This document shows positions 34,063-41,147 of a DNA stretch of 41,147 nucleotides, in pieces (position 1 is the stretch's first letter; each line of letters starts with the position of its first letter). The stretch lies in the NCBI GenBank assembly GCA_015232365.1, contig JADFZU010000015.1, positions 1 through 41,147 on the forward strand. Reading direction: 5' to 3'. This DNA comes from Magnetococcales bacterium (GTDB lineage Bacteria > Pseudomonadota > Magnetococcia > Magnetococcales > JADFYX01). The notes under the pieces are model-generated. The model was not told the DNA's origin, searched no databases, and saw only the letters and a list, made by a program, of their open reading frames with translations. Both the position numbers and the translations under genes were made by a program.

Positions 34063-34982
34063 TGGAAGATCTGTTCACAAAAGCTCGTGCCGAGATAGCT
34101 GCCAAGTATCCATTGATAGCCAATGGTCTAGTTGATCATAACAATGCAGCCCCAGAGGTAATTACTCAATCCAAAAAGATAATTGCCGATTTTATTACCC
34201 ATAAAGGCAATGATGCTCTAAGCGGTGGTTTGGATGCCTTTAGCAAAATAAGCCTGGATTTTATCCGTCTTCAGTCCCGTTTTATAAGAAGCGGTAAATA
34301 CCGAGCACAAGATGCTGAAGAGATGATCCGTGATCTCTACCAAAATAGCGAAAAAATGGAAGGGTATTATCTGGATGGACTGTTCCTCAGCTATGCCTTC
34401 TGGCCAAACCATGCTCAGATGTTGCAGTTCTATAAAAACCGTTTTCTCGCCAATCAACAAGAGAAAAAGTCCTGCCTTGAGATAGGGGTAGGCCACGGCC
34501 TGATGGCTCTATCAATGTTGCGAAACCTAACAGATGTCGCTTATACCGGAGTTGATGTAAGCCCGGCAGCATTAAAATATGTGCAACGTTTAATGGAGAG
34601 GCAGAAGATCGACTCAAACCGTTTTGCACTCCATGAGGTCAATGTGATGAGTGCCAGGAAGATGGCAAACATTTCCAAACCAGACGGGGGCTTCTCTTAT
34701 GCCGTATGTTGCGAAGTTCTTGAACATGTCATGCAGCCGGAGACTCTTCTCAACAGAATTCACGACCAAATTCAACCGGAAGCCGAACTATTTCTCACCA
34801 CCGTGGTAAATATTGAAGCAGAAGACCATGTCTATCTGTTTAAAAATACCGAGCAGATTCGAGAGCTGACAGACATGTGCCGGTTTCAAATCAAAGAGGA
34901 GTTGGTTCTACCCCTGCCTGGGTTCCCTGAGGGTCCGAGTCAACCATTTAACTATGCAGCAGTTTTAACCAAGAGTATCTAA
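34062..34982 (+). CDS. Class I SAM-dependent methyltransferase
   Basis: 306 residues. The first ~125 form a helical N-terminal region; the Rossmann core starts with the SAM-binding motif SCLEIGVGHGLMALSML, followed by AYTGVDVSP (acidic end of strand 2) and CCEVLEHVMQPETLL (motif typical of UbiG/small-molecule methyltransferases). The start overlaps the VOC gene stop, and the acyl carrier protein gene follows after 60 bp. Substrate is unknown; the context suggests an acyl or sugar-derived group for polymer modification. Confidence 0.87.
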   Translation: MEDLFTKARAEIAAKYPLIANGLVDHNNAAPEVITQSKKIIADFITHKGNDALSGGLDAFSKISLDFIRLQSRFIRSGKYRAQDAEEMIRDLYQNSEKMEGYYLDGLFLSYAFWPNHAQMLQFYKNRFLANQQEKKSCLEIGVGHGLMALSMLRNLTDVAYTGVDVSPAALKYVQRLMERQKIDSNRFALHEVNVMSARKMANISKPDGGFSYAVCCEVLEHVMQPETLLNRIHDQIQPEAELFLTTVVNIEAEDHVYLFKNTEQIRELTDMCRFQIKEELVLPLPGFPEGPSQPFNYAAVLTKSI

Positions 34983-35042
34983 TGTTATAATGGCTACACA
35001 AACCGGTCCCAAAAAAACTTATTTAAAAAAATGGAGTAACTA

Positions 35043-35279
35043 ATGGCTGACCCCTTAATTCAGGTTTTTGCTGAAACCCTGAACCTACCAGAAGAGAAAA
35101 TTTCTGATGCAACCTCTACCGACAACACCCCGGAGTGGGATAGTCTGGCGGCAATGTTTCTCCTAGGTGCTTTTGAAGACCGTTTCAATGTTGAGTTTTC
35201 TCTAGAGGAGATAACAAAAATGCGCTCGGTTGGTATTGTTCGAGAGATTTTGATAGAGAAAAAGGTAGACCTTAGCTGA
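35043..35279 (+). CDS. Acyl carrier protein
   Basis: 78 residues with the phosphopantetheine attachment Ser in PEWDSLAAM and the ACP helices (LIQVFAETLNL, ITKMRSVGIVREIL). A clear GGAG Shine-Dalgarno precedes the ATG; a TATAAT at 34986-34991 might add an internal promoter. Acidic, as usual for carriers. It differs from the fatty-acid ACP (DSLD[TS]VE pattern) and is probably a dedicated carrier for the cluster from 31029. It ends at a large inverted repeat acting as terminator. Confidence 0.9.
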   Translation: MADPLIQVFAETLNLPEEKISDATSTDNTPEWDSLAAMFLLGAFEDRFNVEFSLEEITKMRSVGIVREILIEKKVDLS

Positions 35280-35338
35280 GAGCTTGAAAAAAATCAGATT
35301 CGTCGCAAATAACATCGTTTGATTTTTTCACAAGCTCT
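35279..35338. terminator. Bidirectional terminator-like hairpin
   Basis: Arms AGAGCTTG (35279-35286) and CAAGCTCT (35331-35338), continuing inward through an A-run/T-run pairing (AAAAAATCA with TGATTTTTT). It separates the acyl carrier protein gene from the convergent folE2-proS operon end. Confidence 0.75.
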
Positions 35339-35352
35339 GAGAGTAGTGGCCA

Positions 35353-35691
35353 TTAGCTTGCGGTTTTGATCCGCTCAATTTCACTGGCAACCATCTTTAC
35401 TGCCAGTTGTGGCAACATATCGGCAACCATCTCTTTAACCATCTCACGAGCCATCGACTCCACCTCTGGAGCAAACGCCTCTTTAATGGCAGCAGTTAAA
35501 TGCTTGCCATCAATCTCCACTGATCGCTCCTCGGCATGAATACGGGCTATCTCCTCTCTGACAATTTTTTCTGCCATCTCCGGCAGCATTGCCCGGACCA
35601 TCTCCTGGACACTATTTTTGGTAACCTCGCCAGTAACATCTTTAACAATAGCCTCTTGGATCTTCTCTTCCAAAACTTTATCAGCACCCAT
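35353..35691 (-). CDS. Small helical protein with an internal ~48-residue duplication
   Basis: 112 residues, all predicted helical and rich in Glu, Lys, Met and Val. The two halves align: VQEMVRAMLPEMAEKIVREE with IARI after it, and VKEMVADMLPQLAVKMVASE with IERI after it, each preceded by a helix (EKIQEAIVKDV, AAIKEAFAPEV). The LPxxAxKxVxxEIxRI pattern resembles the C-terminal helices of PopZ/DUF2497-type polar proteins and tails of some delta-proteobacterial regulators. No signal or membrane segment. It is coupled to proS (TAATG), yet a role in proline charging is not suggested by its sequence. A scaffold or oligomerisation function is a guess. Confidence 0.75.
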   Translation of the reverse strand: MGADKVLEEKIQEAIVKDVTGEVTKNSVQEMVRAMLPEMAEKIVREEIARIHAEERSVEIDGKHLTAAIKEAFAPEVESMAREMVKEMVADMLPQLAVKMVASEIERIKTAS

Positions 35692-37409
35692 TACACCCCT
35701 CCTTTTAACAGATCCTCTGCCCGTTTTAGCAGCAGGTCGCCTACTGCATCAATCGCAACCTTTTCGGCAACTCCATCATGACGGCTCTGCACCTCTACCG
35801 CACCATCTTTTATACCCCGGCCACCAATCACCACCCTGAGCGGTGCACCGATTAGGTCGGCATCTTTAAATTTAACACCAAGCCGCTCATTTCTATCATC
35901 AAGCAGAGCCTCAATACCCCTGGCTTTAAGATATTCATAAATCTCCTCCGCCAATTTTGCCGCAGCCTCCTCTTTGGGGTTAATCAGCAAAATCTCCACA
36001 TGAAATGGTGCTAAAAAGATAGGCCAGACAATACCGCTGTCGTCGTGGTTCTGCTCAATAGCAGCAGCAACAATCCTGGAAACCCCAATACCGTAACACC
36101 CCATAAGAGGAGTCTGCTCCCGGCCGCCCTGGTTTAAAACCGTCATCTGCATGGCTTTTGAATATTTATCACCAAGCTTAAAGACATGACCAACCTCAAT
36201 GCCCCTATCCAGCCTTAAAGTTCCTGCACCACAACGGGAGCAAAGATCACCAGCTTGAACATTACGCAGATCTGCAAACTTTGGTAGAGGTAGATCACGC
36301 TCCCAGTTAACCCCGGTAAGGTGAAAACCGTCTTCGTTAGCCCCACAGATAAAATCACTCATACCAGCAAGGGAGTTATCGGCAATAATAGGGGTGGTAG
36401 CCCCAACCGGACCCAGGGAACCAACCGATACTCCAGTTGATTTCTGTACAGCTCCAGGCTCTACAAGCTTAAAACCATCACCATCAAGATAGTTTTCTGC
36501 TTTAATCTCATTTAGCTCATGGTCACCACGGAGCAGGAGCATAAACTCACCTTTGTCAGTTTGAACCAAGAGGGCTTTTACAGTTTTATCTGCTGAAATG
36601 TTAAAGAAACCGGCCACATCATCAATGGATTTTATCTCCGGGGTAGCCACTTTCTGCATATCAGCACCAGCAGGAACCGCCTCTGGAGATCCACCAGCAA
36701 CAGCTTTTTCCAGGTTGGCTGCATAGTCACAACTATCGCATGATGCTATGGCATCTTCACCAGAGTCAGCCAGGACATGAAACTCATGGGAGTCGGAGCC
36801 ACCAATAGCTCCAGAGTCGGCCTCTACCGCCCGAAACTGCAACCCGCAGCGTTTAAATATGTTTTGATAAGCTGTAAACATCTGCTTATAACTATTATCC
36901 AGACTCTCCTGATCAAGATCAAAGGAGTAGGCATCTTTCATTAAAAACTCCCGCCCCCGCATAATGCCAAACCTGGGCCGGACCTCATCACGAAACTTGG
37001 TCTGAATCTGATAAAAATTTGCCGGAAGCTGTTTATAAGAGCGTAATTCATGGCGCACCAGATCGGTAATCACCTCCTCATGGGTGGGGCCAAAACAGAA
37101 ATCCCTATCGCCACGATCTTTAAACCGTAACAGCTCCGCCCCATATTTACTCCAGCGGCCTGTCTCCTGCCACAACTCTGCCGGTTGCACCGCAGGCAGC
37201 AACACCTCTTGAGCACCAGCTCTATCCATCTCTTCCCTGACTATATTCTCTACCTTGCGGAGAACCCGCAGCCCCAGAGGCAGCCAGCTATATATTCCTG
37301 CACCGAGCTGACGAATCATCCCGGAACGTAACATTAATTTATGGGAGACAACCTGAGCTTCAACTGGATCTTCTTTTAAGGTTGGCAGTAAAGTTTGACT
37401 TAATCGCAT
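35691..37409 (-). CDS. proS: Prolyl-tRNA synthetase, bacterial type
   Basis: 572 residues, the bacterial (ProS type 1) length. Class II motifs are present: motif 1 region (QLGAGIYSWLPLGLRVLRKV), motif 2 (QTKFRDEVRPRFGIMRGREF, LMKDAYSFD) and motif 3 (MGCYGIGVSRIVAAAIEQ). Between motifs 2 and 3 (about residues 225-390) an inserted YbaK-like editing domain is present (TVKALLVQTDKGEFMLLLRG), and the C-terminal anticodon-binding domain follows. It attaches proline to its tRNA in the cytosol and clears mischarged alanine. It lies 8 bp after folE2 and is coupled to the small helical protein gene. Confidence 0.97.
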   Translation of the reverse strand: MRLSQTLLPTLKEDPVEAQVVSHKLMLRSGMIRQLGAGIYSWLPLGLRVLRKVENIVREEMDRAGAQEVLLPAVQPAELWQETGRWSKYGAELLRFKDRGDRDFCFGPTHEEVITDLVRHELRSYKQLPANFYQIQTKFRDEVRPRFGIMRGREFLMKDAYSFDLDQESLDNSYKQMFTAYQNIFKRCGLQFRAVEADSGAIGGSDSHEFHVLADSGEDAIASCDSCDYAANLEKAVAGGSPEAVPAGADMQKVATPEIKSIDDVAGFFNISADKTVKALLVQTDKGEFMLLLRGDHELNEIKAENYLDGDGFKLVEPGAVQKSTGVSVGSLGPVGATTPIIADNSLAGMSDFICGANEDGFHLTGVNWERDLPLPKFADLRNVQAGDLCSRCGAGTLRLDRGIEVGHVFKLGDKYSKAMQMTVLNQGGREQTPLMGCYGIGVSRIVAAAIEQNHDDSGIVWPIFLAPFHVEILLINPKEEAAAKLAEEIYEYLKARGIEALLDDRNERLGVKFKDADLIGAPLRVVIGGRGIKDGAVEVQSRHDGVAEKVAIDAVGDLLLKRAEDLLKGGV

Positions 37410-37417
37410 GGTTATTA

Positions 37418-38230
37418 CTACTCTTTCTTTCCGCCCTCAATAAGGGCATAAGCGGAGTGGTTGTGAATTGATTCAAAATTTTCTGATTCTACCGTAAACC
37501 AATTAACCCGGCTATCTTTTTCCAGATCGGCAGCAACAGAACGGACCATATCTTCAACAAATTTCGGGTTGGCATAGGCCTGCTCGGTAACAAATTTTTC
37601 ATCCGGCCTTTTTAAAATTGTATAGAGCTGGCAAGAGGCGTTTTTCTCTACCATATCAATAACCTCTTCAACCCAGAGGAATTTTTTAAACTGCACCGAA
37701 ACCGTAACATGAGAGCGTTGATTGTGTGCACCTGCTTCGGATATCTCCTTAGAACAGGGACAGAGAGATGTCACCGGAACCATAACCTTCATGGTCATGG
37801 TATATTTATCTCTATCAAGGACGGCCAGAAACTCCACCTCGTAGTCCATTAAAGCTGAAGCTTTACTGACTGGAGCGGATTTTTTGATGAAATAGGGAAA
37901 GCTCAACTCAATATGAGCCTCTTCAGCATCAAGACGGCTCTGAATCTTCTTTAAAAGATCCGGCAGGCTGGCAACAGAGATTGCTTGATCATACTCAGCC
38001 AACACCTCCAAAAACCGTGACATATGCGTCCCCTTGAAGAGATGGGGCAGTTTTACATACATATTTACGGTAGCAATGGTATGTTGCTGCCCCCGGCTAC
38101 GGTCACGGACTATTATCGGGTAACGAATATCTTTCACCCCAACCCGGTCGATATCAAGCTGGCGATGATCCTGCCGGGCCTGGACATCTATCAAGGTTTC
38201 CTGTTCTGTTTGATCTCTATTACTCTCCAT
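37418..38230 (-). CDS. folE2: GTP cyclohydrolase FolE2 (type IB)
   Basis: 270 residues from ATG 38230, with AGGTGA 9 nt upstream; the TTG three codons earlier is rejected. Hallmarks of the COG1469/FolE2 family: QLDIDRVGVKDIRYPI near the N-terminus, a VTSLCPCSKEISEAGAHNQR segment with the active-site Cys, and a C-terminal SENFESIHNHSAYA. It makes 7,8-dihydroneopterin triphosphate, the first step to folate and queuosine-type pterins, and unlike FolE works without strict zinc dependence. First gene of the leftward operon with proS. Confidence 0.96.
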   Translation of the reverse strand: MESNRDQTEQETLIDVQARQDHRQLDIDRVGVKDIRYPIIVRDRSRGQQHTIATVNMYVKLPHLFKGTHMSRFLEVLAEYDQAISVASLPDLLKKIQSRLDAEEAHIELSFPYFIKKSAPVSKASALMDYEVEFLAVLDRDKYTMTMKVMVPVTSLCPCSKEISEAGAHNQRSHVTVSVQFKKFLWVEEVIDMVEKNASCQLYTILKRPDEKFVTEQAYANPKFVEDMVRSVAADLEKDSRVNWFTVESENFESIHNHSAYALIEGGKKE

Positions 38231-38347
38231 ATATTTCAATCACCTGCAAAAAAATAAACCAAGTCAGTTGGGATGAGCACCTGCTTAGTGTATGGTTGCA
38301 TTAGTTGATGGGCAATTTTTTTATTCCTCCTACAGACGATTTCCTCT
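38231..38347. other. Divergent promoter region folE2/nadK
   Basis: 117 bp between divergent housekeeping genes; both promoters must lie here or overlap the coding starts. No clear -35/-10 pair or operator could be picked with confidence. Confidence 0.4.
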
Positions 38348-39226
38348 ATGCGTGACATTGGTATTATTACAAAATTATCCGACCCCAAGGCACTTAAAGC
38401 CACGGCACAATTGGCAAAATGGCTGCATAAACAAGGGTGTAAGGTAACTATCACCAAAGAGGCAGCCCAAGATACCGGTATTGCCAAAAAGATAGCCACC
38501 CCACTAAACCAAAAAGAGCTACCCATTGGCCGTGACCTGGTGGTGGTGATCGGTGGTGACGGTACTTTTATCGCCGCATTCAGGGCGGTCGGCTCTGCTG
38601 ATACCCCTCTTTTGGGAATAAATATGGGACGGCTTGGATTTTTGACCGAAGTGCCACAAGATGCCATGCTCTCCACAATGGCAGAGGTATTGGAAGGCCG
38701 CTACCATATAGAAAAGCGAATGCTACTCTCAGTTAGTATTCAACGAGACGACAAAGAGATTTTAAAACATTTAGTCCTAAACGATGCGGTTATTCACAAA
38801 GGGGCACTGGCCAGAATGTTGGAACTTCAGGTGGCAATTGATGAGCTATTTGTCTTCTCTAGCAGAGCCGATGGCCTGATAATCGCCAGCCCGACAGGAT
38901 CAACTGCCTACTCCCTCTCTGCAGGCGGTCCGATAATCCATCCGGCCCTGAACACCATCCTCTTGGTACCAATCTGCCCCCACACCTTGGCAAACCGGCC
39001 TATTGCCGTTCCTGGAGACGGTTTAATATCGGTAACTCTGTGCAAAGAGAGCAGCCAGGATCAACGGCTAACCTTGGATGGTCAAACCGGATTTCCACTA
39101 CTTAACGGCGATAAGATATTAATTAAAAAGGCCAAACATAAGCTTAAAGTTCTCCACGCCATGAACCGGAATTACTATTCGGTTTTAAGAGATAAACTCC
39201 GCTGGGGAGAACAGGTGGGTAGTTAA
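38348..39226 (+). CDS. nadK: NAD kinase
   Basis: 292 residues. The catalytic GGDGT motif (Gly69-Gly70-Asp71) is intact, followed by NMGRLGFLTEV, the NDAVIHKG segment and ADGLIIASPTGSTAYSLSAG, all diagnostic of the NadK/PpnK family. It phosphorylates NAD to NADP in the cytosol. The 3' end overlaps the convergent mutM by 4 bp, so no separate terminator fits between them. Confidence 0.97.
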   Translation: MRDIGIITKLSDPKALKATAQLAKWLHKQGCKVTITKEAAQDTGIAKKIATPLNQKELPIGRDLVVVIGGDGTFIAAFRAVGSADTPLLGINMGRLGFLTEVPQDAMLSTMAEVLEGRYHIEKRMLLSVSIQRDDKEILKHLVLNDAVIHKGALARMLELQVAIDELFVFSSRADGLIIASPTGSTAYSLSAGGPIIHPALNTILLVPICPHTLANRPIAVPGDGLISVTLCKESSQDQRLTLDGQTGFPLLNGDKILIKKAKHKLKVLHAMNRNYYSVLRDKLRWGEQVGS

Positions 39227-40044
39227 CTCTTCTGACACTTGGGACAAAATGCACTAGCCCGACCGCCAAGACGAATCTGCTCAATGGTTGCCGCACAGAC
39301 CAGACACGCTTCGCCAGCCCGGCCATAGACATTTAACGACTGTTGAAAATAGCCAGGCTTGCCATCTTCATTACGAAAATCTTTGAGGGTAGTTCCCCCC
39401 TGCTCGATTGAGGCGGTTAATCTGTTCTTGATCGCCGCCACCAACCGTTGACAATCCAACCTGGTTATATCTCCAGCATTACGCAGAGGGTTTATCTTGG
39501 CTAAAAACAGGGACTCTGCTGAGTATATGTTCCCAGCCCCCACTACCACATGGGAATCCATCAAAAAATTTTTTATCGCTACCCGACGCCCCCTACTACG
39601 CTTGAAGAGATACTCAGGTGAAAAAGCTTCGGTAAACGGCTCCGGCCCCAGTGAAGCTAGAAGTTTGTGCTTTCCCGGATCTTCGGTGGTCCACAATACA
39701 GCTCCAAAACGCCTGGGATCATTGAGACGGAGATGGCTACCATTTTTAAAAGCGATATCAAAATGGTCATGCTTTATAAATGGGACATCTTTTGCCAGGT
39801 GACGCAACACCCCAGACATTCCCAAGTGGATAATCATACAGCCCTCACCAATAGGCATTAATAGATACTTGCCTCTGCGGTTGACCTCTCTGATAACCTG
39901 ACCCGGCAGAGCCTGCAACAGCTCACTCTTCGGCATGGGCCAGCGTAGATCTTTACGACGAACCGCAACTGACAAAATCTCCTGCTGGCTTAATAGAGGG
40001 GCCAAACCCCGCCGGATTGTCTCCACTTCTGGTAATTCAGGCAT
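39223..40044 (-). CDS. mutM: Formamidopyrimidine-DNA glycosylase (Fpg/MutM)
   Basis: 273 residues. It starts MPELPEVETIRRGL with the catalytic Pro2 (after Met removal) and Glu3. NRRGKYLL holds the conserved Lys, the helix-two-turn-helix region includes VVGAGNIYSAESLFLAKI, and the C-terminal zinc finger has four Cys (CLVC...CPKC). It removes 8-oxoguanine and ring-opened purines from DNA. Full length, with no missing residues. It is monocistronic leftward and divergent from the gene at 40128. Confidence 0.97.
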   Translation of the reverse strand: MPELPEVETIRRGLAPLLSQQEILSVAVRRKDLRWPMPKSELLQALPGQVIREVNRRGKYLLMPIGEGCMIIHLGMSGVLRHLAKDVPFIKHDHFDIAFKNGSHLRLNDPRRFGAVLWTTEDPGKHKLLASLGPEPFTEAFSPEYLFKRSRGRRVAIKNFLMDSHVVVGAGNIYSAESLFLAKINPLRNAGDITRLDCQRLVAAIKNRLTASIEQGGTTLKDFRNEDGKPGYFQQSLNVYGRAGEACLVCAATIEQIRLGGRASAFCPKCQKS

Positions 40045-40127
40045 TTATACACTCCATGACTTGGTTTATTATCCAAGCTGCGATATAATTGTTTTTATTA
40101 GGCAAAGATCACTATCCTGGATATTTG

Positions 40128-41147
40128 ATGACTGGACCTATTAAAAAAACCTCAGGCCGGCCCCATGACAAGCGACAATCAGACACCCATCTGCAACGCA
40201 GCATGGAACTGGCAGCTAGCGGCCTTTTTAAAGAGGCAGCAAGCTCCTGGGAACATGCAGACCGGCTATCACCAACCCCCCTTGACCCAGCCCGGTTTTT
40301 GGTCCTACTGATCAATAGCCAGCAGATAGAGCGGGGAGCAGGTTTTTTTTTCGAAAATCAGACACAGATCGAAAAAAAACACCCTAAACTAACAGAGAAC
40401 CTATTCGCTCTGCTAGGGGCACACCTACTCGTCAACACAAAAAAAATTAAAGAACATATCCCCAAACTGCACCCACTACGCCTTGAGTTGAAACTGGCAA
40501 AAAACTCTCTTACAGCCCTGAGTCGCGGCGACTATAAACAGCTAGAAAAACTCCTGCAGCAACTCAGCCCCACATCTCCATTTTTGCAGTTTGCAGACAT
40601 ACTCAAAAGCTTAGCCAGTAAACAAGACGACCCGGAGGCTATTCTTCAGGCCATCGCAAAAATTCCTCCTAGCTCACCATTTGCAAATCTAGCCAGGGCC
40701 GCAGGCATTCGTTCCCTGTCCGGTACGGCTCTCATCAGAGCTTTAAGCCAGATACCCCCTGCCGACCAACAGCTAATTGCTCAGCTAAAAGGTATACCGG
40801 ATGCTCTATTACAACTACTTAACCAGCTAACAAATACCACAAAAAGCACACAGTTTCTCAATATCCTGCTGGATTACCCAGCCGAACTGCCTGGACCATG
40901 GGTTCGCTCGGTCTATCTTGATCTGCTGGTAGACAATCTTGATAAACTAGCAAAAGTTACAAAGCGTATTGGCCCCTTAACTCCTTTTGAAAACTCCCGA
41001 CTACTGGCTCTGCACCATCAACAAAAAAAACACCGCGTCCGTAGCAATACCAACTGGAAACGCTGTTTAAAGATAGTAGAGAATCAGCCAGAAAGTACCG
41101 AACGCTCACTGACTATAGCTCAACTATACAGCCATTTTGCTTCTCTG
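40128..41147 (+). CDS. Helical-repeat (TPR-like) protein, 3' end outside window
   Basis: An open frame of 340 codons runs from ATG 40128 to the last base with no stop. An in-frame TAA lies shortly upstream, and GGA is 8 nt before the ATG. The product begins MTGPIKKTSGRPHDKRQSDT, is Leu/Ala/Lys-rich with many helix-forming segments (RSMELAASGLFKEAASSWEH resembles one TPR unit) and has no signal peptide or membrane helix. It would be cytosolic, perhaps a scaffold. The family is not recognised and a C-terminal domain could change this picture. Confidence 0.75.
   Translation, partial: MTGPIKKTSGRPHDKRQSDTHLQRSMELAASGLFKEAASSWEHADRLSPTPLDPARFLVLLINSQQIERGAGFFFENQTQIEKKHPKLTENLFALLGAHLLVNTKKIKEHIPKLHPLRLELKLAKNSLTALSRGDYKQLEKLLQQLSPTSPFLQFADILKSLASKQDDPEAILQAIAKIPPSSPFANLARAAGIRSLSGTALIRALSQIPPADQQLIAQLKGIPDALLQLLNQLTNTTKSTQFLNILLDYPAELPGPWVRSVYLDLLVDNLDKLAKVTKRIGPLTPFENSRLLALHHQQKKHRVRSNTNWKRCLKIVENQPESTERSLTIAQLYSHFASL

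Overview
The window looks like chromosome from a Gram-negative, proteobacterial-type organism: lipoproteins, TolC-like outer-membrane factors, periplasmic adaptors, a bacterial-type ProS, FolE2, NadK and MutM are all present. GC content is moderate and ATGA/TAATG overlaps between genes are common. I cannot fix the lineage. No rRNA, tRNA, CRISPR array or intact transposase gene was seen.

Layout. (1) 1-12.3 kb: the 3' part of a CHASE2-type hybrid histidine kinase, a small secreted protein on the opposite strand, a large surface protein (LEPR-type N-terminal motif, DUF4347, beta-sandwich repeats, C-terminal caspase-like domain), a TolC-like lipoprotein, and a leftward pair encoding a REC-adenylate cyclase and a soluble hybrid kinase. 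(2) 12.5-18.3 kb: a tight rightward operon of a secreted adaptor, a GAF-plus-HlyD membrane adaptor and a PqqD/M50/HlyD polytopic membrane protein, followed by a REC-PAS regulator. (3) 18.6-20.9 kb: a leftward GNAT-like protein and polysaccharide deacetylase. (4) 21.6-27.2 kb: a second TolC-like lipoprotein carrying a C-terminal AMIN domain, and a leftward tandem-PhnD binding protein coupled to a membrane hybrid kinase. (5) 27.7-30.6 kb: a STAS-like protein, umuC, a LexA/UmuD-type autocleaving repressor, and a 53-aa acidic ORF behind a ~174-bp repeat. (6) 31.0-35.3 kb: SGNH-like protein, AlgI-type MBOAT, VOC protein, methyltransferase and acyl carrier protein. (7) 35.3-41.1 kb: housekeeping genes folE2-proS-small helical protein, nadK, mutM, and the 5' part of a helical-repeat gene running off the window.

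How it may fit together. The most interesting reading is that the DUF4347/caspase protein, the two TolC-like lipoproteins and the adaptor/adaptor/M50 operon form an export and surface-display machine. No ABC or RND inner-membrane pump is visible; the M50-HlyD protein would be the inner-membrane component. Signalling genes (three hybrid kinases, two REC-output proteins, a PhnD-type sensor) are interleaved with it. Three of these signalling proteins share an unnamed C-terminal helical domain of about 70 residues. This is inference from gene content and proximity.

A family of imperfect palindromic elements with ends like AACCTAGATTCGGCAGTTG recurs at gene 3' ends and in intergenic gaps (two near-complete ~174-bp copies and several fragments). 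It is the main non-coding signal of the window.
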